A DNA stretch of 64,000 nucleotides from Fodinibacter sp963747405 (lineage in GTDB: Bacteria > Actinomycetota > Actinomycetes > Actinomycetales > Dermatophilaceae). Location of the stretch: NCBI GenBank assembly GCA_963747405.1, contig CAVVFG010000005.1:62001-126000 (forward strand), given 5' to 3'. The stretch's first letter is position 1; every line of letters starts with the position of its first letter. The position numbers were made by a program, and so were the translations under genes. The notes under the pieces were generated by a model. It did not search any database, had not been told where the DNA came from, and was given only the letters and a program-made list of their open reading frames with translations. Positions 24,797-31,158 of the stretch are shown here, one piece after another.

Positions 24797-26224
24797 TCAG
24801 GCGGGCGCCGGTGGCACGGTGCCCGCGGGGCGGGGGGCCACGGTCGCCACGAGCTCGGCGAGCGCCCCCTCGATCGCGACGCAGAGCACGTCGATGTCGG
24901 GCACGGCGTCGTAGTCCCCCGTGACGCCGATCGTCAGGTGTCCGGCGTAGCTGAAGATGCCGATGCTGATGCGCACCGACTGGGCGACCGGGATGTACGG
25001 GAACAACTCGAGCATCCGGCGACCTACGAGGTAGAGCGGTTGCTGGGGGCCGGGGATGTTCGTGGTGACCGTGTTGACCACTCGCTGCCCGGCGCGGGCG
25101 TAGACCTTGGCACCGAGGGTCATCAGTGTCGCGGGCACGAAGTCCGCTGCGGCGAGCATCGACTCGACGCCGATCGACTGACCGCTGCCCTTGAGCTCGG
25201 TCATCTGGTGGGCCACGACGGCGAGCCGCTCGCGCGGGCCGTCCACACCGACCGGAAGCTCGGCGAACAGGGCGGCCACGTGGTTGCCCAGCTGTCCGCG
25301 GTGCTCCTCGGTACGCACGGACACGGGTACGAGCGAGCGGATCGTCGTGGTCTGCACGTCCTCGCCGCGCGCGAGCAGGTACTCCCGGAAGCCACCGGCC
25401 ACGGCCGCCAGCACCACGTCGTTGACCGAGCACCCGGCAGCCGCCTTGACCCGCCTGACGTCGTCGAGCTCTGCCCGGGCCCAGCCCCACCGCCGGTAGG
25501 GGCCGAGCGGGCCGTTGAGCACGCTGGTGGGTGCCACCGCTCGTCGTCCCACGCTGGCCAGGCCGTAGGCCCGCACCACACCGGCCTTCGCGAGGGCCCC
25601 CGGTGACCCGATGGCACGCCGGGCCGCGCCGCCGACGGCCCGCGCCGTGTCGAGCGGCAGGCGCGCGATGCCCGCCACGCCGGATGCCGTGAGCGCCAGT
25701 CGCGACGGAGGAGCCGCCGGGTGCCACGCCTGCGCCGGCCGCGGGGTGCCGCCGGGGGTGGTGTCGAGCAGCACCTCCATCAGCTCGTTCCCGGCAAGCC
25801 CGTCGATCATCGCGTGGTGTGTCTTGGTGACCAGGGCCCACCGGCCGCCGGTCAGGCCCTCGACGAACCACAGCTCCCACAACGGCCTTTCCGGGTCGAG
25901 GCGCTGCGAGAGGACCCGACCGAACAGCGCCCGCAGCTGGGCGTCGCCGCCGGGTGCGGGAATCGCGGTGTGCCGCAAGTGGTACTCGAGCAGGAAGTGC
26001 GGGTCGTCGACCCACACCGGGCGGGCGAGGTCGAGCGGCATCCGCTGCACCCGCTGGCGGTGGCGCAGCAGGCTCCCGAGGCAGGACTGCACGTGCGCGG
26101 CGAGCTCGTCGTAGGTCGGGGCCGGACCCTCGAAGACGAGCAGGGAGCCGACGTGCATCTGCTGGTGGTCGTTCTCGAGCTGGAGGAAGCCCGCGTCGAG
26201 CGAGCTGAGCCGCTGCACGCTCAC
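24797..26224 (-). CDS. Wax ester synthase / diacylglycerol O-acyltransferase (WS/DGAT)
   Basis: A 475-residue member of the WS/DGAT family, which acylates fatty alcohols or diacylglycerol from acyl-CoA for storage lipid. The catalytic HHxxxDG motif is seen as THHAMIDGLAG near residue 137, preceded by RPLWELWFVEGL. The second conserved region includes NDVVLAAVAGGFREYL, LGNHVAALF and VTTNIPGPQQPLYL. The GTG start at 26222-26224 overlaps the upstream hydrolase stop by 4 bp and gives the usual family N-terminus (QRLSSLDAGFLQLE). Coupling to an alpha/beta hydrolase suggests a synthesis-turnover pair for neutral lipid; this is inferred. Confidence 0.92.
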   Translation of the reverse strand: MSVQRLSSLDAGFLQLENDHQQMHVGSLLVFEGPAPTYDELAAHVQSCLGSLLRHRQRVQRMPLDLARPVWVDDPHFLLEYHLRHTAIPAPGGDAQLRALFGRVLSQRLDPERPLWELWFVEGLTGGRWALVTKTHHAMIDGLAGNELMEVLLDTTPGGTPRPAQAWHPAAPPSRLALTASGVAGIARLPLDTARAVGGAARRAIGSPGALAKAGVVRAYGLASVGRRAVAPTSVLNGPLGPYRRWGWARAELDDVRRVKAAAGCSVNDVVLAAVAGGFREYLLARGEDVQTTTIRSLVPVSVRTEEHRGQLGNHVAALFAELPVGVDGPRERLAVVAHQMTELKGSGQSIGVESMLAAADFVPATLMTLGAKVYARAGQRVVNTVTTNIPGPQQPLYLVGRRMLELFPYIPVAQSVRISIGIFSYAGHLTIGVTGDYDAVPDIDVLCVAIEGALAELVATVAPRPAGTVPPAPA

Positions 26225-27180
26225 GCCCTCGGCCGCACGGACGTCTTGGCCTGCGAGGCGAGGTCGGCCACCACCGGGTGCTGCGCGAGCCAGCCGAGGA
26301 TGGCGTCGATGGTCCACTGCGGGGCCTCGAGCTGGGGGACGTGCCCCACGCCGCGAGCGATCTTGAACTCCCAGTGCGGGTTCGCTGCGGCCGCAACGCG
26401 GGCCGAGGCGACGTTGATCAGCCGGTCCCGGTCGCCGTGCAGCAGCAACACGGGCACGTCTATGTCCTGCAGCATCGCGGCGTAGCGCTTGCGGTCGGCC
26501 ATCACCCAGAGCAGCGACTGCGCTGCGGTGAGCATCTCGGAGTCGACGTCGGGGTACTCGAGGCGCTGGCCGGCGAGCTCGGCGTGCAGGTCGACGACCT
26601 CGGGGGGCACCCGTTCGGGGTCGGCGCAGCACAGCTCCATCAGGTCGCGGGCGGCCTGGAGCGCGGACTGCTCGTCGCGGGGACGGCGCACCATGCGTCG
26701 GCCGACCACCGGCACCATGAAGGCCGCGAACGTCGCGAAGACCTTGGGGTCGGGGCGGGCCCGCAGCGCGGGAGGGAGGGCCGGGTCGACGAGCACCAGG
26801 CCCGCCACCGTCTCGGCGCGGCGCGCGGCCTGGCGGATGGAGATCAGCCCGCCCATCGAGTTCCCGACCAGGATCGCCGGGGTGCCCGCCACCTCGACCA
26901 GGAAGCGGTGGAGGAGGCGGTTGTTCGCCTGCACCGACGTCGACCGTGATCCACCCAGGGTGTGCCCGAAACCGGCGAGGTCGATGGCCAGCACCCGACA
27001 GGTCTGCGCCAGGGTGGGGCCGACCGCGGCCCAGTTGACCGCGGAGCCGCCGAGCCCGTGCACGCACACCATCAGCGGACCGTCGGCCGGCCCGCCGAAG
27101 TCGAGGAAGTGGACCGGTCCGTCGAGGTCGGCCCACCGCGACTCGGGGCGCGCGAGGGGCTCGTCGGGAACTGCGCTCAC
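26221..27180 (-). CDS. Alpha/beta hydrolase (serine type) coupled to WS/DGAT
   Basis: A 319-residue alpha/beta-hydrolase. The oxyanion motif HGLGGSAVNW is near residue 41, the nucleophile elbow GNSMGGLIS near 105 with Ser, the acidic residue in LLHGDRDRLI near 250, and the catalytic His in GVGHVPQLEAPQ near 280. A cap region of about 90 residues separates the two halves. It is the first gene of a two-gene operon and its stop overlaps the WS/DGAT start. A lipase or esterase acting on storage lipid or a lipid precursor is plausible; the substrate is not shown by the sequence. Confidence 0.88.
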   Translation of the reverse strand: MSAVPDEPLARPESRWADLDGPVHFLDFGGPADGPLMVCVHGLGGSAVNWAAVGPTLAQTCRVLAIDLAGFGHTLGGSRSTSVQANNRLLHRFLVEVAGTPAILVGNSMGGLISIRQAARRAETVAGLVLVDPALPPALRARPDPKVFATFAAFMVPVVGRRMVRRPRDEQSALQAARDLMELCCADPERVPPEVVDLHAELAGQRLEYPDVDSEMLTAAQSLLWVMADRKRYAAMLQDIDVPVLLLHGDRDRLINVASARVAAAANPHWEFKIARGVGHVPQLEAPQWTIDAILGWLAQHPVVADLASQAKTSVRPRA

Positions 27181-27303
27181 CCTCGCGACTCTAGGCCCGT
27201 CCAGCGTGGTGGGAGGGCAGGGGTGGCTATTCCCACACGCCCCACGGGTCCGGTGTCCTCAGGGCGGACGGCGGGCAGCCGTCAGGGCACCCCGCTCGGG
27301 GCG

Positions 27304-28341
27304 TCACGAGCGGGAGAAGCGCCAGACCGTGCTGGCCCGGTACGCCTCGTCGGGGCGCAGGACCGCCGAGGGGAACGCCGGCTGGTTGGGGGCGTCGGGA
27401 TAGGCCTGGCACTCCAGCGCGAGGCCGGACCTCGGCTCGAGCACCCGGCCGCTGCGGTCGACCAGCGAGCCGTCGAGCTGCTGCCCGGTGTAGACCTGCA
27501 CCGAGGGCTGCGTGGTGGACACCTCCAGGCTGCGGCCGGTCGGCGGGTGCTCGAGCCGGGCCACCGGTCGCAGCCCGTCCCCGGAGGGCACGAAGGCGTG
27601 GTCGATGCCGCCGGCCAACCGCACCTGCGGGTGGTCAGCCGCGACCCGCTCTCCGACGACCGCCCCGCGGCGGAGGTCGAAGGGCGTGCCCTCGACCGGC
27701 TCGACGTGCCCCAGCGGGATGGAGCGCGCGTCGACCGGCAGGTAGCCGTCGGCGGCCACGGTGAGCCGGTGCTCGTCGACCGTGCCCTCGCCGGCGAGGT
27801 TGAGGTAGGCGTGGTTGGTGAGGCTGACGACGGTGGGGGCCGACGTCACGGCGACGTGCTCGATGGTGACGCTGTCGGCCGTCACCGAGTAGCGCACCCC
27901 GGCGGTCACCTCACCAGGAAAGCCCTGGTCGCCATCGGCGCTGACCAGCCGCAGCTCGAGCGAGGTGTCGTCGGAGGCCGCCAGCGACCACTGACGCGAG
28001 TGGAAACCGCCCGGGCCGCCGTGCAGGCAGGTCGTGCCCTCGTTGGCCGCGAGGTCGTGCCGGACGCCGTCGAGGGTGAAGGTGGCGTCGGCGATCCGGT
28101 TGGCGTAGCGGCCCACCGTCGCCCCGAGGTAGGGGTTGGTGGGGGCGGCGTAGTCGCGAGCGGTGGCCAGCCCGAGCACGACGTCGACGAAGTCGTTGTC
28201 CCGCAACGGCATCCGTAGCCTGGCGACCGTCGCGCCGAGGTCGAGCACGGTCAGCTCGATGCCACGCGCGTCGGCGGCCAGCGTGTACGCGGTGACCTCT
28301 GAGCCGTCGTCGAGGGAGCCGAAGGACGAGGGGACCATCAT
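27304..28341 (-). CDS. galM: Aldose 1-epimerase (galactose mutarotase)
   Basis: A 345-residue enzyme interconverting alpha and beta anomers of aldoses. Family motifs seen: NPYLGATVGRYANRIADATF near residue 70, NEGTTCLHGGPGGFHSRQW near 101 with one catalytic His, SLTNHAYLNLAGEG near 172 with the second His, and the C-terminal LALECQAYPDAPNQPAFPSAVLRPDE containing the catalytic Glu. An AGGAG sequence lies about ten bases before the ATG; a second ATG follows at once, so the start may be one codon later. It diverges from a decayed LacI-family gene, which was probably its sugar-responsive regulator. Confidence 0.92.
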   Translation of the reverse strand: MMVPSSFGSLDDGSEVTAYTLAADARGIELTVLDLGATVARLRMPLRDNDFVDVVLGLATARDYAAPTNPYLGATVGRYANRIADATFTLDGVRHDLAANEGTTCLHGGPGGFHSRQWSLAASDDTSLELRLVSADGDQGFPGEVTAGVRYSVTADSVTIEHVAVTSAPTVVSLTNHAYLNLAGEGTVDEHRLTVAADGYLPVDARSIPLGHVEPVEGTPFDLRRGAVVGERVAADHPQVRLAGGIDHAFVPSGDGLRPVARLEHPPTGRSLEVSTTQPSVQVYTGQQLDGSLVDRSGRVLEPRSGLALECQAYPDAPNQPAFPSAVLRPDEAYRASTVWRFSRS

Positions 28342-28512
28342 GTCGGCGACTCCTTGCGGTGGGGCTGATGACGGTGGCGACGTTACCGCCGCACCGGGCG
28401 TGGGAGGGCGAAGCGACCCGGCGACGGACCGGACGGGCGTCGTGACGGTGCAACCCCGTCAGGCGGGGGCGTCCAGGTGTGCGATCCGCACCCCGCACCC
28501 AGGATCCGCCCC

Positions 28513-29157
28513 ATGACAGCCGCCTCCGGTGCGCCGACCATGGCGGACGTGGCCCAGCGCGCGGGCGTCTCGCACCAGACCGTCTCGCGGGTGCTCAACG
28601 ACGCTGCGGCGGTGCGGCCGGAGACCCGTGACGCGGTGCTGCGAGCGATCGCCGACCTGGGCTACCGCCGCAACCAGGCGGCCCGCGCCCTGGTGACCCG
28701 GCGCAGTGGCCTGATCGGGGTGATCGCCGACGAGCTGTTGCTCTACGGCCCCGCCAGCACCGTGACGAGCGTGGCGCAGGCAGCCCGCGAGGCCGGCTAC
28801 GGCATCACCCTCGACCTGCTCTGGGACGTCACCGGCTCGAGCGTCGCCGCCGCCCTGGAGCGCCAGCTCAGCCAGGCCGTCGAGGCGGTGGTGCTCGTGG
28901 CCGTGCACGGCGAGATGCCGGATGCCGCCGCCCTGCGTGGCCTGTCGGTGCCCGTCATCGCCCTGGACGGCTGGCTCGGCGAGGAGACCCCCACGGCGGG
29001 CGTCGACCACCACGCCGGCGGGGCGATGGCGACCCAGCACCTGCTCGACCTCGGTCACCGCAGGATCGCGCACGTCACCGGCCCGGCTGCCTGGACCCAG
29101 TCCGAGGCTCGTCAGGCGGGCTACCTCGTGCCCGAGGAGCCGTCCCGACAGGGATAG
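28513..29157 (+). pseudogene. Truncated LacI-family transcriptional regulator
   Basis: The frame begins with a normal LacI headpiece (TMADVAQRAGVSHQTVSRVLNDAAAVRPETR) and sugar-binding fold (RRSGLIGVIADELLLYGPAS, VPVIALDG, DHHAGGAMATQHLLDLGHRRIAHVTGP), then stops after 214 residues instead of about 330. Just past the stop, in another frame at about 29168-29205, the remnant VAGFDWSPASATVA resembles the WSxASGY element that normally follows in this family. The gene has therefore lost sequence and frame, and the rest is replaced by the 55-bp repeat array. DNA binding could survive, but effector binding should not. A start at 28477 is also possible. It diverges from galM, its likely former target. 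Confidence 0.75.
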
Positions 29158-29210
29158 CCGGGCCCGCGCCGTGGCCGGGTTCGACTGGTCTCCTGCCTCG
29201 GCCACGGTGG

Positions 29211-29421
29211 CCCGTCCCCAGATCGACCAATAGGTCACAGTAGGGACGCCGGGTGGGGTCCGATGCCCGTCCTGAGATCGACCAATAGGTCACGAGAGGG
29301 ACGCCGGGTGGGGTCCGATGCCCGTCCTGAGATCGACCAATAGGTCACGAGAGGGACGCCGGGTGGGGTCCCGGCCCGTCCTGGAATTGACCTATTGGTC
29401 ACGGTGGGGACGCCGGGTGGC
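29211..29421. repeat. Array of 55-bp direct repeats, each centred on a GACC-N4-GGTC palindrome
   Basis: Near-identical copies with 55-bp period start at about 29211, 29266 and 29321, each reading CCCGTCC then GATCGACCAATAGGTCAC, GGGACGCCGGGTGGGGTCC. A partial fourth copy near 29377 has the core in the opposite sense, TTGACCTATTGGTCAC, followed by the same GGGACGCCGGGTGG. The AT-containing core stands out from the GC-rich surroundings. The repeats follow the broken end of the LacI gene. No spacers vary between copies, so this is not a CRISPR. It may be an interspersed repeat family or a multi-site operator. The stretch 29422-29591 holds nothing else recognisable. Confidence 0.85.
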
Positions 29422-29591
29422 GTGGTGCGAGCTCGCGCCACCGCCCGTCCCGCTCACGGTACGCAGGGCGTGCCCGGGCACACCCCGCCGTCATCCGGTA
29501 AGGGTGACGCGGCCTGGCCCGGCAGGGGAGAACAGTGGGGGCCGGGACACCCGGGCGCACCCGGCGCCGGTGTCGCACGGAAGGACGGACC

Positions 29592-30017
29592 ATGGCCAAG
29601 AAGGTCGACTCTCGGGGCAGGCCCACCCGCACGTACGACACCCACCGGCGGGTCGCGTCGACCTCGTTCGCCGCGGTGCTGCTCATCATCGTGGGTGTCT
29701 TCCACCTCCTGCAGGGGTTCGCGGCGATCTTCAGCGAGGGTGACTTCACCACCGCGAAGGGGTACGCCCTCGGCTCGGACGGCTCGAAGTGGGGCTGGGC
29801 GCACCTGGCGCTCGGCGTGGCTGCCATTGCCGCGGGCGTGGCCCTGCGGCAGCGGACCGACTGGGCGCGTGGCGTCGCGGTCATCGTGGCCACCATCAGC
29901 ATGTTCGGGGCCTTCCTCTGGATCCCGTACCAGCCGGTGCCGGCGGTCGTCATCCTGGTGCTCGACTTCTTCGTCATGTGGGCGGCCTTCGCCGACCTCG
30001 ACCGGAACGCGCCCTAG
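29592..30017 (+). CDS. Four-helix membrane protein (DUF7144-like)
   Basis: A 141-residue protein with four hydrophobic helices near residues 25-48, 68-88, 95-115 and 117-137 and a basic N-terminal tail (MAKKVDSRGRPTRTYDTHRR). The pattern LLIIVGVFHLLQGFAAIF, then WGWAHLALGVAAIAAGVAL, is that of a widespread actinobacterial membrane family of unknown function. The ATG at 29592 follows GGAAGGAC and is preferred to an in-frame GTG-region extension. It stands alone between the repeat array and the polymerase gene. No function can be given. Confidence 0.8.
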   Translation: MAKKVDSRGRPTRTYDTHRRVASTSFAAVLLIIVGVFHLLQGFAAIFSEGDFTTAKGYALGSDGSKWGWAHLALGVAAIAAGVALRQRTDWARGVAVIVATISMFGAFLWIPYQPVPAVVILVLDFFVMWAAFADLDRNAP

Positions 30018-30060
30018 CCGAGCACCCTGCGGCGGCGGGTGATCCGCCACGATGGTCGCC

Positions 30061-31134
30061 ATGGCGCCCTGGGTCCTGCACGTCGACATGGACCAGTTCA
30101 TCGCCGCCGTCGAGGTGCTCCGTCACCCCGAGCTCGCCGGGCTGCCGGTCGTCGTCGGCGCCCGCGGCGACCCGACCGAGCGGGGTGTGGTCTCGACCGC
30201 GTCCTACGAGGCCCGTGCGTTCGGCGTGTGGTCGGGGATGCCGTTGCGCACCGCGGTGCGCCGCTGCCCCGATGCGGTGGTGCTGCCGGTCGACAAGCCG
30301 GCATACGACGCGGCATCCGCCGTCGTGATGGACACCCTGCGCGCGGTGCCGGGCGCGGTGGTGGAGGTGCTCGGCTGGGACGAGGCGTTCGTGGGGGTGG
30401 AGGTGGACGACCCCGAGGCGGTGGCGCGCCGCATCCAGGCCGACGTGCTGGCGACAACGCGGCTGCACTGCACGGTCGGCGTGGGCGACACCAAGGTGCG
30501 GGCCAAGATCGCCACCGAGTTCGGCAAGCCACGGGGGACCTACCGCCTCACCCAGGAGACCTGGTTCGAGGTGATGGGTGACAAGCCGACGGGCGACCTG
30601 TGGGGCGTCGGGTCGCGGATCTCGCAGCGGCTGGCCGGGCTGGGGGTGACGACGGTGCGCGAGCTGGCGGTGGCCGACGACGCCCTGCTGGCCGGTGAGT
30701 TCGGGCCACGCACGGGGCCGTGGCTGGGGGCGCTGGGTCGGGGCGAGGGCAGCTCGGCGGTCGACGACACCCCGTGGGTGGCGAGGGCGCACGGCCGTGA
30801 GACGACCTACCAGCGCGATCTCGAGCCGGCCGAGGTCGAGGCGGCGGTGCGCGAGCTCGCTGCACAGGTGGTGGACGACATCCGGGCCGAGGGCCGTCCG
30901 TGTGCACGGGTGCACCTCAAGGTGCGGTTCCGGCCGTTCTTCACCGTCAACCGGTCGCGAAAGCTGGCCGAACCGACCTGGGATGCCGGGGTCATCGCCG
31001 GGACGGCGTTGGCGCTCTACGGCGCGCTCGACGACGAGCGTGCCGTTCGGCTGCTCGGGGTGCGGGCCGAGATGGTGCCGCCCGAGGGCGGCTACGAGCC
31101 GCCGCGCACCCACGGGCGCCGTGGCGGCCCCTGA
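30061..31134 (+). CDS. dinB: DinB2-type Y-family DNA polymerase (Pol IV-like)
   Basis: A 357-residue Y-family polymerase closest in pattern to mycobacterial DinB2. Active-site acids are Asp9 in VLHVDMDQFIAAVE and Asp107-Glu108 in EVLGWDEAF. Other motifs are STASYEARAFGVWSGMPLR, VGVGDTKVRAKIATEFGKP, and LWGVGSRISQRLAGLGVTTV (helix-hairpin-helix). The steric-gate position is Ile14 instead of the Phe or Tyr of classic DinB; DinB2 has Leu there and readily uses ribonucleotides. No obvious beta-clamp-binding peptide is seen at the C-terminus, again as in DinB2. The second of two close ATGs is chosen because it aligns with DinB2. Confidence 0.9.
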   Translation: MAPWVLHVDMDQFIAAVEVLRHPELAGLPVVVGARGDPTERGVVSTASYEARAFGVWSGMPLRTAVRRCPDAVVLPVDKPAYDAASAVVMDTLRAVPGAVVEVLGWDEAFVGVEVDDPEAVARRIQADVLATTRLHCTVGVGDTKVRAKIATEFGKPRGTYRLTQETWFEVMGDKPTGDLWGVGSRISQRLAGLGVTTVRELAVADDALLAGEFGPRTGPWLGALGRGEGSSAVDDTPWVARAHGRETTYQRDLEPAEVEAAVRELAAQVVDDIRAEGRPCARVHLKVRFRPFFTVNRSRKLAEPTWDAGVIAGTALALYGALDDERAVRLLGVRAEMVPPEGGYEPPRTHGRRGGP

Positions 31135-31158
31135 CCGCCTCAGCGGCCCCGGTGCCGG

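Noticed and set aside
28365..28410. LacI operator between galM and the LacI remnant
   Set aside because: GGTGGCGAC-GTTACCGCC matches its complement at only 6 of 9 positions, too weak to call.
29211..29421. CRISPR array
   Set aside because: The whole 55-bp unit repeats, including what would be spacers, and no cas genes are present.
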